A stretch of DNA of 64,000 nucleotides, from the NCBI GenBank assembly GCA_026122225.1, contig JANEZZ010001669.1, positions 186,001-250,000 on the forward strand, given 5' to 3'. The stretch comes from Heloderma charlesbogerti. Taxonomy: Eukaryota > Chordata > Lepidosauria > Squamata > Helodermatidae. Shown here in pieces: positions 1 through 11,358 of the stretch (positions are counted from its first letter, which is position 1; the number at the start of each line of letters is the position of its first letter). The notes below the pieces were generated by a model that did not search any database, had not been told where the DNA came from, and worked only from the letters and a program-made list of their open reading frames with translations. A program made the translations under genes and the position numbers.

Positions 1-3000
1 ATGGCCCTGCATTCAGGAGCAGAAAGGACAGGCTTCCTTGGAGTCCATTCCTTTTGTGGGGTTACAGTTACAGTTTTGTGGGGTTACTAGCCAAGCCAGG
101 CAAGGCCAGACATACACATTTTGCTGCTTGAGGCAGAGGAGCAAATGGCGCCAACTCCCACATTACGATGCATAATACACAAGGCCAGTCAAGTTATTTT
201 GGCACCTGAGGCAGAAAATCTCATATTCCCTGGGAGTAAAGACACTAATAATGATAATGATAATAATAATGTAGCTGACTATTTGCTGCCCTTTCACAAC
301 AGCCCAAATCAGATGCCTGAGGCAGCCACCTCACTCTGCCTAATGGGCAGGCTGGCTGGTTCATGTTCCCCAGGAAGTGGTATACAGAGGCGTGCTGCCT
401 CTGATACTTGGAGTTCATATACAGCTATCATAACTAGTAGCCACTGATAGCCTATTCCTTCATGTGCGTGAGAGTTCTGTGTACTCTGATCACTAGCACT
501 TGAAAAGCCAGTGTTCTGTAGTGGACAGACTGTTGTTAGATGTTCAAATCCCAACTGAGTCATGAAGTTCACTGGGTAACCTCAGACCAGTCACCATCTC
601 TCAGCCAGTTACTGTGATCATATTTGGATATGATGTTAAACCACAGTTTATTCAGCTCAACTCCGGCTTGTTTGTATATCCAAACTCAACCAGGCTCACT
701 AACCATGGTTTCTTTGGGGCCAACAAACCAGGGTCATAAAACATGATTTGAAATTGATTTATGAATCTGTTTGCATTAACTGTTTGTATACAGCTGAACT
801 CAGGGTTCCTGGTTAAATCCTAGTTTGTTGCATCACTCTGCCCATGCTGCCCACCTGGCTAGCTTGAAAATGAAACCACGAACTCAGCAAAGAGACTCTT
901 GCTGGCCCTTTCACAGATCTCTCCCTCTCTCTTCACTTTCTTCACTCCGCCTGGCAATAGGCTCCTTTCCCTGCCCATCTCCTCCTCACTGACAAGCTCT
1001 CCTTCTTCCGTCCAGCTGCTTAGTTCTGCAACAACCCTGTGAGATGGTGTAGAAATATTAAAGGGACAATGGGCAATTTTACTACTAACAAGGGGCATAA
1101 GTTAAAGTCACACCTTTGCTCTTAGCAAGTTATATCTACAATTTAACAGATGCATCTGCATAGATTTTAAAGCCCCCCCCCACTACAAGCCCACTCACTT
1201 CCTGCTAAACTCTGTTTCTGCAACCATCCACCCATCCCCTTAGTGTTGGCATCTGTCAGCAGTGGTGCCAAATATCCTGTTGCAGTGCAGGCATCTCCAG
1301 GGCCACCTTGCTCACAATGCTTTGTTCTGAGGAAGGACCCCTACAGAGCAAAGCATTTGGACCTGGCAGGCTCTCTGAGCACCGCCCCATTCTGAGACCT
1401 CATTCTGAGACCTCAGAGTGAGGCATTGGACAAACTGTTCCAGAGAGCCACATCAGATGTTTTCCTGATGCAGCATATGCTGGCAGGTCTCTCTGGAGCC
1501 CCCACCCACCCCAATACCTTGCTCTGAGGGATCCTTCAGCAAAGGGCAGCAGCAGCTGGTGACCCTCACAATGGTAGTCAGGGCATACAATCTGCTGCCC
1601 CTTCCAAACTGGCACCTGAAATGGGGTCTCATCCTGCCTCATAGGAGGACCATTCCTGACACTTGTTCTTCTGCTTGCTCACCAGTAAAACTTTAGTACT
1701 TAAAACTTTCTTTATTGAAAGCGTGACCACAGTGGAAAGGACTTTTGTTTGGGAGGGCTGGGAGGAAAGTTTTCATGAAGAGAACTAGCAAGCCCTTGTG
1801 GAGAGTGTATAGTTAGGAATGAGGGAAGGATAGAGTAGTTCAAGATGGGTTTTTTTGCTCAGGGTTGTGCCAAGAGTGGCCAAAGATCTCCAAGACAGAG
1901 AGCATTTGTGCTCCCAGCCCTGTTTCCACAGCCAACCAATGGTAACAGAACTGGTGGTGTGGTGGTGTGGTGGTGGTGTGGTGCTGCAACGAGCTTCAGT
2001 ATAGCAGCTGGGTCTTCAGAGTGGAGGCAGGGGGACAACAAACCAACGTTAGGCAAAACAAACCAGAGTTTGTTTGGAAGTCAGTGAGCTGGATCCTGCT
2101 TTGTTCAACAAACCATGGTTTAAATGAACTATGATTTAGGGTTGCATCCAAACACAGCCTAAATCTCTATGTCCTCTTCTGAGGACACATATGCTATCCT
2201 GAAGAACAGGAAAAATGGATGGAATTCAACTCTCTTGGGCAGAGGTCTTTCCCATATTTACTTCCTGATACCCTCAGGGGTGGGAAACCTGGTGCCCTCC
2301 AGATGTTGCTGGACTGCAATTTCCATCACCCTAAGCATATTGGTTGGGGCTGATGGGAGCTGGAGTCAGTGCTGGCTCCAGGTTTCTGAAGGGCCCCTCC
2401 CTCAGTGAGTCTACCTTCTCACCACCATTGTCACCAGCTGCTATTGCTGCTCATCCTCTTTCTCATCATTGTTACCACTTGCTGGCTTGACAAAGAGCCA
2501 GCAAACCAGTAGGCCACGGCATCTACTGTTCTTCATTCTCACCACCACTGTTGTCTGGGCTAGAGTGAGAGGCCAGTGAACAAGCAGGTTGCAGTGGGGG
2601 AAAGGAGAAGCAAGTCCAGTGTGAGTGGGGTGTGGACCATCGGCAGGTGCCATCGGCATTGGCACTGGCCCTGGTTGGAGTCCCACAGCATCTCAAGGAG
2701 CACGGGTTCCCCAAATCTGCTTTAACTGGAAATGGCAGGTATTGAAGCTGGGACTATCTGAATGCCAGGCATTTACGCTACCACTGAACAATGACCTTTC
2801 CCTGCCTAATCTTCTCTTCAGTTTCCAATTGCAAAGGGTTGCCATCTTTTTTCTCCTCCTGTACCTTTAGTGACTGTATTACCAACAGAAATCCAACCGA
2901 TGATTTTCAGCCTGTATGGTTGGAGTTAATGTCCACCCCAAAAATCAGGGAGTGTTGCCTTGGGAAGGAACATTACAATGCTTGCTTGTACAGAGACACC

Positions 3001-4903
3001 AATTAACATATTCATTGCAACAAGAAAACCTCATCCATTTCGGGGATCTCCAGGATTTGTGGATTCGTATTTCTTAGGGTTGTGCACAGCTTGAAAATTC
3101 AAGTTTCAAGGCTGCTTTCTTAAGCTGCCATGGGATGGCATCCCACTTTACTCCTTGGAACCCAGGAGAAGACAACATTCTCTGCTGTTGCAATGTGTTG
3201 TGCATGTATGAATCTCTTTATCCACCTAGCTCTGGGGATATCTTGACATAAAGACCACTGCTTGGTTGAAAAGAGAGCACTGCCATCAGTGAACTGCAAA
3301 CGTCCAGGGGGTGGGGAGAATTATTTCTGCCATTCTGAAGATGGGAACGTATTTCACAGGAAGCCAACCAGCAAGCATTTCTGTGAAATGCAACGGTGCC
3401 TCCCCTGCTCTAGCCATGTATGCTGCGCATGAGTCCTGAGGTCTATGGGTTATTTCCCAAGTGGGTTCTGCAAAGCAAATGGAGAAGTCAATTTTTAGTC
3501 TGGGATATCAATGAATATTGATCTTCCTTCTTGACCTAGGAAGACATTCTCAGATTACTTACAAAATGAGGGAAACTATACATTATTCATCCACTTCTTA
3601 AAAGGTTTGTTGTCCATTCTTTTCCTGAAGCTATGCACAGAAATCTAGCTAAGAAGAGGGAGGAACATGATGAGAGAAGAAGGCAGAACTATTATCTTCC
3701 CATCTCCTTCTTTTGAGAAGAAACCTGCATAACTGCAAAGAATACCTTAAGACAGCCTTCCCTGGCCTGGTGCCCTCCAAATGTTTTGGGCTACAAGCCT
3801 CACCAAGCTCATCCAGCATGGCCAATTGTCAGTGACAATGGGAATTGTAGTCCAAAAGAATTGAACAGATTGGATCCAGGTTTAGTCATACTTAGAGGAG
3901 ATCCACTGAAATCAATGAGACTTGTTAGGAGTAGCTGAAGTCCCAGTGAGTTCAGTGGTTCTGCATTAAGTATGGCTACACCAGGATCCAACCCACAGTC
4001 TTTCTTTTGAAACGTTAGATTTGCCATTGCCATTGCCTTTCTCACCTTCTCCTTCCTTCCTTTCTTCTCTTCTAAAACCAAAAGCCCAGGTTTAAACTAA
4101 CCAGCCAGCCCACTCACGCAACTCAAGGATCTGGTGGAAAAGGCAATGGGGGGAATAGGTTGTCAGTAATCGTTACTTTAAAAAGTCAAGCCATTCATTT
4201 GCATCTGAACCAAAAAAAAGGGGGGGTACCTACGGAAGAATTGACCCAATGGTTGGTCCATCAGCCCCTCTCTGGTTCTGGAATCAGAGATATAATGAAG
4301 ATGGATGAACCCATCCATCCTGTTGGCCTCATGGTGCTAATGAAAATTATTTAATGGTCAAGAACTGTCACTAGGAGAGTTTGATTAATTAGCAGAGCAA
4401 GCAGAGAGAGGAACTCTAATGGCATCTTAGATACTAATAATAGAGATCCAATCAAGTCAGGGAGGGTATGTGCAAAGACAGTGATAGAACTGTGCAGCTT
4501 AGCTACTCACCTTCAGCACCAGCAACAATGGCAGCAGGTGGCCTCATCCCAGCAGACATTTCTCATCCCTACTCTAAAAGGACATGGCCAAGATAAATGG
4601 CTGCCTTGTTTGGAATTAACTTTGGCCTTATGGGGAGGCACTTGAATGAAAGAGCTAAGAGAGACACAAGTCTAAAAGTCTTTGCCCTGGATGCATGCCC
4701 AGCCGTATGGGGGAGGGATGTGGTTTCAGGTACGTCCTTCCAGTGCATTTGCTTCCTTGATGGAAAATTAAATATGAAACCTGTGCAAGTGAGAGGAGAG
4801 GAGATTTTCAGGTCAGGGAATCTGGGGAAATTGGGATGATTTCTTGATGTGGGACACTTTTCCTTGGGCAATTCTGATCAGCTGCAACCCCAGCCCAAAC
4901 GTT

Positions 4904-4968
4904 ATTAATTTTATTGATATCAAAACATGCAGTATGCACGGGCTTGCAGCCTTAGCCGTGGATCAAAA
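4904..4968 (+). repeat. Dispersed repeat, copy 1 of 2 (second at 5,694-5,756)
   Basis: A stretch of about 60 bp built around TTTTATTGATAT and ACATGCAGTATGC recurs in the same orientation about 790 bp downstream with few differences. The second copy follows a near-perfect 20-bp palindrome (5,671-5,690). The family is not recognised. It may be one end of a LINE or MITE. Confidence 0.5.
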
Positions 4969-5808
4969 TCTGCTAGCAAAGCTCAGTTAAGCAAAAGGTA
5001 AAAATCAAGCAAGCCAGGATGGGAAATGGGGGCAGAGGAAGAAGGGGAAGGGGTGGGAGCGCAGACCAGTAAACAGAAGTAGTGGGGTCCGGTCAAACCG
5101 AGGGAATTGTTTGTCCCCGCGTACACATACGCACACACACTCAGGTCCCAGAAACTCACTGCTGCTGCTGCTGTTGCTGCTGCTTTTCCTCCACATGGCA
5201 GCTATTCTCCTCCCCGCTCAACATTCTGAGCACCACATTATGAACTCTCATAGAGTTTCATGATAAAATAGAAATGATTTTTAAAAATATGTAAATTGAA
5301 TTAAAAAAAAGAAATTCCATTCCATCAACTACAATCAAAAGGGAATAGGAAAAAATATATAGTTTCCCTATATAGCCTATATGTTTTTCAGAAATGATGA
5401 GCACAAAAGGTCGCCAACACATATTTTCAGGAACATTTTTGCATGACTGAGATTTTTTTCTTTTTCCTGTTAATTGCCCTTTCTCCCTTCATCTTTAACC
5501 AATCTTCCTGAAATTTTCAGATTATGTAAAATAGACATTTCTCTCTGGCATGGACAATTTTCAGAAAGATTGGAGAAAGCCTTTTGATTTTATTAAGATT
5601 AGAGCAACCCACCCCCCTGATTTCCATTTAACATTACAGAACTCTTATTTTACTGATCTCCTTATCTACTGGAGCCACAACTGTGGCTCCAATAATTCAT
5701 TTTATTGATATTAAAACATGCAGTATGCCCTGGCTTGCAATCATAGCCCTGGATCCCGGGGACTCCATAGGGAGCTGCTCTAAAAATGTCTAGTTTAAAA
5801 TGCATTAG

Positions 5809-5922
5809 AGTGTAATCCTATGCATGTCTATACAGAAAAATGTCCTACAAGCCCCAGCATCCCCGAATGCTGGGAATTGTAGAAGTTTTTTTCCCATCTA
5901 ACTGTGCATAGGATTGCACCTT
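5809..5922. repeat. Short hairpin MITE (GCAATCCTATGCATG family)
   Basis: The two arms are inverted copies: TGTAATCCTATGCATG on the left and TGCATAGGATTGCACC on the right, with a CAGCAT/ATGCTG centre. The same hairpin recurs at 23,329, 29,598, 36,449, 44,401, 50,701 (half) and 63,166. It has no coding capacity. Other copies end in GGG next to TTA or TAA, which suggests a PIF/Harbinger-type origin; that is inference. Confidence 0.7.
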
Positions 5923-6187
5923 TATTTTATGATGGTCCATCTGAATGAAGGGCCTTTACTGCAGCCCCACAAGGGTGCCCTGACCCCCACCACCACCACT
6001 GCCAAATTCCCCACTGCCTGTACTCGACTCCCTCCCCCCCACACCCAAAGATCCTCAGATAGGTCACTCTTTTCCCATTGCTTCTATCAGTGAGGGAAGC
6101 AAAATGTGTATCAAGATCAGTGGGGAACAGGGTGGAGAGCAGATTCTCTACTCTCTCCCCAAGAGATCCTTATACAGATTATGATGA

Positions 6188-6300
6188 TGATGTGTGTGTG
6201 TTGTGTATGCATGCACACACCTTTGTGTGTGTACGTTTGTGTGTGAAGGCTTGTGTGTGTGAGAGAGAAAGAGTGTGTGCATGCGCACGTGAGTGCATAC
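6188..6300 (+). repeat. TG-rich simple repeat
   Basis: Interrupted GT/TG dinucleotide runs preceded by ATGATG triplets. Cysteine- and histidine-rich open frames on both strands here are artefacts of the repeat. Confidence 0.8.
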
Positions 6301-7026
6301 ATAAGCACAGCCCCCTTCAGGATGAAAAGGTTGTGCACCCCTGTCGTACGTCATGAGTCACCGGGGAGGTAAGTTGGATGCATGAAACAGTAGCTGGTAG
6401 CACCTCAAGATGGCATCTGACTTTTCATGGCACCATAAATATGCTACGTATTTGCCATGCTAAGCACATAAAGTATGAAGGAGAGATGTACATCCCCAGT
6501 GGGAGCCACGTACCAGGGAGCTACTGTGGTTCCAGCACATGTCCAAACCATTGTATGTTTGGGAAACGCAACTCTCACCTTTATGCTTTACGTTTGCCAC
6601 ATCAAATGCTGGTCAAATACTAGTGTATCTGTGATGCCACGTCGAGTGTGAACCTTCTCTCATACTCACCATAGGCATATGTGACATTGCTACTTTTATA
6701 TATCGTAAGACACTTGAGAGGTCAAGGCTATGCGGCTGATATAATATAATGTGAATCTGGAGGGTGAAGTGTTTTGCAGAGAATGGATTTTATAGCAGGA
6801 GAGCTGGCCATAAATGTGTGGACTGAGAGCTCCCCTCCAAGAGAGATGAAAGCCATAGAGCCCTCAAATGGGTGGCTACTTATGCCAAAACAGAGGATAT
6901 GCATTGCCAAAAACAGGAGGACAAAAGAGAGAGATCTGCATAAAATGTGCCCATAAAATTTGCCCATGAGCCTATAAAATTTACATATGCTACTTTATAG
7001 GTAGAGATGCAAATTTAGAAATAACT

Positions 7027-7368
7027 ACGTGGCTTTGTGGTTAAGACGCTGAACTGCAGACTGGAAGGTCGGCAGGTCAGCAGTTCGAGACCCAAGTGCT
7101 GCGTGACGGAGTGAGCTCCCGTCTTCAGTCCCAGCTTCTGCCAACCTAGCAGTTCGAAAGCAAGAAATTGCAAGTAGATAAATAGGTACCGCCTCGGCGA
7201 GAAAGGTAGCAGCGTTCCGTGCACCTCGGTGTTCAGTCATGCCGGCCACATGACCACAGAAGCGTCTTCGGACAGCGCTGGCTCTTCGGCTTAGAAACGG
7301 GGATGAGCGCCGCACCCTAGAGTCAGACACGACTGGTTGGGGACACCTTTACCTTTACCTTTTTTACT
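7027..7368 (+). mobile_element. tRNA-derived SINE, Sauria-like, with BovB-like 3' end
   Basis: The 5' part is tRNA-like: an A-box-like GTGGTTAAGACGCTGAAC and a B-box-like CAGTTCGAGACCC. A conserved body follows. The 3' end reads AGTCAGACACGACTGG and then CTTTACCTTTACC, close to the 3' end of BovB seen at 24,340 in this window. This fits the known dependence of squamate SINEs on BovB reverse transcriptase. AATAACT flanks both sides (7,020-7,026 and 7,369-7,375) as a possible 7-bp target duplication. Confidence 0.8.
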
Positions 7369-7380
7369 AATAACTGGGGA

Positions 7381-7862
7381 GAGCAATCCTATGGTCCAGG
7401 AGAGCATCCCAGCGCCATAGGATTCTTTAGAGTCCCTCCCTCCTCTGAGGCCATAGAGACTGCTATGACCTTGGAAGGGGGACTCAGGTTCCCGATCCCT
7501 CCCCCACCCCACCCCCTGCAGCAGCTGCTGAAAGAACCATGATGGCTGCTTCCCAAGGTCACAAAAGTGGCTTCAGAGAACTCAGAAAGGGGCATTCTGG
7601 TGGGCAGGGAGAGGCCAGGATATGAGGACTCCTATGGCTTCTTCAGCCCCAGTCCCCACCCACTGGCACACCAGCACATCCTTTCTAGACAGGCTCAAAG
7701 GTCCTTCAAAGATTAAAGCAAAACACGGAGGACGGAGAGGCGAAGATTGCCTCCGTTGCGCCTCTCGCCCTGCTTGCAGCAGCTCGGCGGGGCATTGGAT
7801 ACACAGAAGCCTCCAAATTTGGAGCTTCCATCTCACAAAGGCACAACCCATAGGACTGTGCC
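7381..7862. mobile_element. Non-autonomous DNA element (GCAATCCTATGG ends)
   Basis: The left end is GAGCAATCCTATGGTCC and the right end CCATAGGACTGTGCC, so the tips are inverted copies. Similar ends bound 24,382-24,856 and 63,305-63,602. Interiors are GC-rich and not coding. The tips resemble those of the short hairpin family, so the two may be related. The superfamily is uncertain; the 3-bp TAA next to the 63-kb copy suggests PIF/Harbinger. Confidence 0.5.
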
Positions 7863-8033
7863 CTAAATGGCATTACAGTACATCTCATCATCACAGGCAA
7901 AACTCTGACTGGGTGACCCCTTGTGGGCCTGCTCAGTCTGGTCTCCAGGTGCTGTTGATGAGCAGCTTCAAGGCCGCTGCTCTCCTTTCTTATGACTTCT
8001 TACCTTTATATTACACTTGGACAGGACACCCCT

Positions 8034-8098
8034 TCAAATAGAGGATGCCTTCAAATAGAGGGCTGTCCTCTGTAAAGTAGGCCACCTGGCCACCCTAT
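8034..8098. repeat. Right end of a TAGGGTGGCCA-family element
   Basis: The sequence ends GGCCACCTGGCCACCCTA, the reverse complement of the TAGGGTGGCCAGGTG left ends seen at about 13,416 and 21,675. A more degenerate copy spans about 28,523-28,856. The pattern fits hAT non-autonomous elements. No left end was found for this copy. Confidence 0.5.
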
Positions 8099-8180
8099 GA
8101 CCTGATGGTTTACCGGAGGAGACCCAGGCTCCTCTATACTGGTCTCCTTGTGTTGAAAGCCCTTGTTCAGGTGTTCCTAG

Positions 8181-8466
8181 AGCTCGTGTGGCGCAGAGTG
8201 GTAGGCGGCAGTATTGCAACCGAAACTCTCCCCACGACCTGAGTTCAATCCCAGCGGAAGCCGGGTGTCAGGTCGACTCAGCCCTCCATCCTTCTGAGGT
8301 TGGTAAAATGAGTACCCAGCTTGCTGGGGGAAAGGTAGTCCCGACTGGGGAAGGCAATGGCAAGCCACCCCACTACAGTCTGCCATGAAAACGCCAGCAC
8401 AAGCAGCGTCCCTCTAGGGGTCAGTAATGACCCGGTGCTTGCACAGGAGGAACCTTTCCCTTTTCC
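8181..8466 (+). mobile_element. tRNA-derived SINE, second type
   Basis: The tRNA-like head has a GCGCAGAGTGGTAGG A-box region and a GAGTTCAATCCC B-box. The body contains GGTAAAATGAGTACCCAGC and a CAGTCTGCCATGAAAACG block, ending GTGCTTGCACAGGAGG and a CT-rich tail. A near-identical copy is at 29,311. Nearly identical 32-bp direct repeats flank it (8,146-8,177 and 8,484-8,515), unusually long if they are the target duplication. Confidence 0.8.
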
Positions 8467-8837
8467 TTCAGGTCTTCCACTTACCTTGTGTTAGAAGCCC
8501 TTGTTCAGGTGTTCCAACAACACGTGAGCTGGGAGTGAGGCTGTGCTGCTAGCCCCGCCTCCGACATGCCACACGTCATATAGCCCCACCCCATGGCATC
8601 CGTGTTTACAGCATAGGTGTTTACAGCAAGGGGAGTCCTTTGCAAATGCAGCTGTGCCCTCAGAGGTCTCCTCTCTGCAGACATCTGCGCCATGCATGTG
8701 GGTGCCAGGGGGCAACACGGTCCCGTCCCAGCTTGTGTGTTGGTATTCACAGTACGCAGAACACCCAAATCAGGCTAAAGTCTGCACTGGATTTGATAAC
8801 TTATGGCCTGATCCAGGACAGGGTTAGGTGTTGCTAA

Positions 8838-8927
8838 GCCAGACCTCTCCAACCTGGTGCTCTCCAGATGGGTTGGACTACAACTCCCAGCATCCCCCAG
8901 CCATCTCCCAGGTTGGGGAAGATTGGC
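8838..8927. repeat. CAGCCTTCCCCAACCTGG foldback MITE copy
   Basis: The left arm has CCAACCTGGTGCTCTCCAGATG and GGACTACAACTCCCAGC; the right arm ends CCCAGGTTGGGGAAG. This is one of at least 17 copies of the most frequent palindromic family in the window. Confidence 0.7.
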
Positions 8928-9000
8928 CTATGCCTATTGAAAGAATGCAAACTGCAATTTTCCTATTAGTTTCGCAAAGCCCAAATAGAGACAATAAAAG

Positions 9001-9220
9001 CAGTGGCAGCTGGTGACTCCAATTCCAGAGGGGTGGTAATTCCATTCTGGGTTTCAGTTACCACCTGCCAAAAATCTAAACGTGCTATCCAGGGTACTAA
9101 ACCTTATCCCCAAAATGGGTTCAGCACCTTCGACAGCACCTTTAGCATTTTGGCTGGTTGTAACTAAAACCCTGAATGGAATTACCATCCCTCCAGAACT
9201 GGAGTCACTAGTCACCACTG
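9001..9220. mobile_element. hAT-like palindromic MITE (CAGTGG ends)
   Basis: It begins CAGTGGCAGCTGGTGACTCCA and ends TGGAGTCACTAGTCACCACTG, so the arms are inverted copies. The flanks AATAAAAG (8,993-9,000) and AATGAAAG (9,221-9,228) match at 7 of 8 positions, as expected for the 8-bp target duplication of hAT elements. A second member is at 44,116. No coding capacity. Confidence 0.8.
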
Positions 9221-9984
9221 AATGAAAGCATCATTTGCATCAGTTGCATGTGGTCTTTGGGATGAATGAAATAACAACCCATTTGGCAGGATTCCTTCCC
9301 TCTACCTCCTTCATCCTCATCTACCCCTCCCTTACATTCGCCCCCTATGCTTGCCTTGGGGCTCTCTCTGTGAAGTCTGGGGGACTCATGGCACAAAGCC
9401 ATCTCTTTTTCATTTTCCTGGAGCCCAGAAAATATGAAAGTACTACAACAAAACTGTGTAGGGGGAAAAACACAGTCTTTTGTTCAGACTGTTTTCAGTG
9501 AAGCATCTGAGCCACCATCGACGGTCAAAGAGTTTTGTGGAAATACCGAGGTGTTTTTAACAGTGCAGGCCTACAGAAGTCTACGCAGAAGTAAGTCTCA
9601 TGGTTTTCAGTGAAGTTTACTTCCAGGGATGTGTGTGTACTGTATTGCAGCCTGAATCTTCTGAGGAAAACATAAGCCACCTTCTGGGAATGCTAGGACC
9701 AACACATCACCCCAGCCTGAACATACTTAAAAATAGATTTTCCATAAGATATGCATCGCCTGCACTTTAAAAGACATCAGTTCAGCAGAGCAGTAAACCA
9801 CTCCGTAAATCCATACGGGTTCCAGATTTTATTTTGCATTTGCTTGATTACTCAGGGCATAGCTCTCTCCAATTCTATACAAGGCTCCCTTCAAATATCA
9901 CAAGAACAGCTGCTGAAAGAAACATCTGTTTGTTATGCCTGGGGTTCAACCATATACCTCGCATGATGCTCAAGTGATGGTTGT

Positions 9985-10061
9985 AGCCAGGGATGCCTTC
10001 GCCCGGCTTAGGCTGACGCGCCAACTGTGTCTGTGCCTGACGAGGTCAATTCTGGTTATGG
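9985..10061 (+). mobile_element. L2-like LINE fragment, upstream part
   Basis: This stretch encodes an RLRLTRQL-type peptide of an L2-clade reverse transcriptase. The reading frame resumes at 10,472 with the conserved SRLDYCNGLYLGLP block. The two parts are separated by a solo LTR that duplicated ATGG at the insertion site. Confidence 0.65.
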
Positions 10062-10471
10062 TGTAGCAGCCATGTCGGTGGTCAGACTAAGTGGTCTCAT
10101 GTTCTTGCTGAGCTAGCATAGTTTGGCAGGAACAGCAATGTAGAGTCTTCCCCTGTCAGCAAGCCGAATTGCACAACACAGTCATGATTTTGCCTTTTTG
10201 CTTACTGCAAGACTGTATCCTTGTTCTCAAGATAGAATGTCCTATGGCCCATTTCCTGTACTATAAACAACTGTACCAACTGTAAAACCACAGGAGAGGG
10301 GGTGGGAGAAAGGGTCGCTTGTGTGTCATCATCTCTATAAAAGTAATGTGTGGCTATGCCTCGGGGCTTCTGGCTCTTTGGAAGTGATTCCAGCCTTAAG
10401 CCCCCGCGTTAAATAAAGAAGTACTCATTTTCCTTCACTCCGTGGTCTCTCTGACTCTGATTTCTGCTACA
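10062..10471 (+). mobile_element. Solo LTR of an endogenous retrovirus
   Basis: It begins TGTAGCAG and ends CTGCTACA, a perfect 8-bp terminal inverted repeat with the canonical TG...CA ends. ATGG is duplicated on each side (10,058-10,061 and 10,472-10,475). It contains a TATA-like CTATAAAAG near 10,335 and an AATAAA at 10,412-10,417, so it has an LTR promoter/polyadenylation layout in + orientation. There is no internal viral sequence and no second LTR, so it is the product of LTR-LTR recombination. A 4-bp duplication fits class I (gamma-like) elements better than class II. It lies inside an older L2 LINE. Confidence 0.8.
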
Positions 10472-10959
10472 ATGGTGGCACCATATGCCTTAGTCACATC
10501 TAGGCTGGACTACTGCAATGGGCTCTACCTGGGGCTACCTTTGAAGAGCCTTCAGAAACTGCTGTTGGTCCAGAATGCAGCAGTGAGAACACTGGTGGGC
10601 ACCCACTTACCAGATGATACTACAGCTGTCCTGCAAGGGTTGCACTGGTTGCCAATTTGTTTCTGGGCACAGTTCAAAGTGCTGGTAAGAGCACCTTTAA
10701 AGCCCTAAAGGGCTTAGTTCCAGGATACTTTAGGGACAGCTCCCTCCCATGCCAGCTTCCCCAAGCCCTATGCTCTGATGGAGTGGCCCCTCTCCATGTC
10801 CCAGCTGTGTTTGACAAGGACAAGAGAAAGGGCCTTTTCTGTGACTGCACCTAAATTGTGAGATTCTCCACCTTGAAAGGCAAGCTTGGCAGCCTCATTA
10901 ACAGTGTTTTGCCACATGGCAAAGACCTTCCTATTTAGGCAAGCATTTGTTTTATCGCA
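10472..10959 (+). mobile_element. L2-like LINE fragment, reverse transcriptase C-terminal part
   Basis: An open frame at 10,442-10,708 contains SRLDYCNGLYLGLPLKSLQ, LVQNAAVRTLVG and LHWLPICFWAQFKVL, the standard order of the C-terminal L2-clade RT region. Stops and frameshifts follow. It is a dead copy, continuing 9,985-10,061 across the LTR insertion. Confidence 0.8.
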
Positions 10960-11358
10960 GGGGTGGGCAACAAGTCCCACTCTGTGGAACTCCCTCCCTA
11001 GGGAACTCCGCCATGCCCCCTCTTTAATGAGTTTCTGCCGTGCATTAAAAATGTGGTTGTTCAGGCAGACATTTGGAGTGGGTCAGGGTATTTTAGAAAA
11101 TGTTTTTATTGTAGAATTTTATTGTTTTAAACTGTTTTATTATATGTTGTACATTGCCCAGAGTGGCTGGGTGACCAGCCAGATGGGCGATTAATACATT
11201 TTATAAATAATTTAATAAAAAAAAATAATAATAACTTGTGGCCCTCCAGATGTTATTGGACTGCATCTTCTATCATGCCTCATCATTGGCTATGCTGGCT
11301 TGGGCTGATGGGAGTTGCAGTCCAACAGCATCCGAAGGGCCCCAGTTGCCCATCCCTG
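10960..11358. repeat. Foldback MITE interrupted by an L2 3' end
   Basis: The left tip CAGGGGTGGGCAAC (10,960-10,973) is separated from the rest (from about 11,232: TTGTGGCCCTCCAGATG ... GTTGCCCATCCCTG). The tips are inverted copies. The 258-bp insert is a LINE 3' end. So a MITE sits in an L2 copy and was itself hit by a second L2. Confidence 0.6.
10974..11231 (+). mobile_element. L2-like LINE 3' end
   Basis: The sequence matches the 3' end at 51,490-51,801 closely: WNSLPRELRHAPSLMSFCRALK-type coding end, GCCCAGAGTGGCTGGGTGACC, then GGCGATTAATA and an A-rich tail. It is severely 5'-truncated. Confidence 0.75.

Larger units (their letters stand above)
1..7019. other. Intergenic region, no gene found
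   Basis: No open frame here resembles a known protein and none shows exon structure. Visible content is repeat debris. Positions about 115-365 look like a degenerate copy of the 'CTGCCTGAGGCA' hAT-like family seen clearly at 37,416. A TAA/TGA-type microsatellite lies near 243-272, a GGT/GTG run at 1,945-1,985, and GCT repeats at about 5,160-5,183. Copies of the CAGATGTTTTGGACTACAACT foldback family are at about 2,281-2,368 and 3,755-3,862. A hairpin element is at 5,809-5,922. A possible left end of a hAT element (TAGGGTTGTGCACA) is near 3,076. Confidence 0.7.

Noticed and set aside
7025..7330. 101-codon - strand frame
   Set aside because: It lies wholly inside the Sauria-like SINE, antisense.
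8181..8260. Functional tRNA gene
   Set aside because: A- and B-box-like sequences are present, but the sequence continues into a SINE body and does not fold as a tRNA with acceptor stem.
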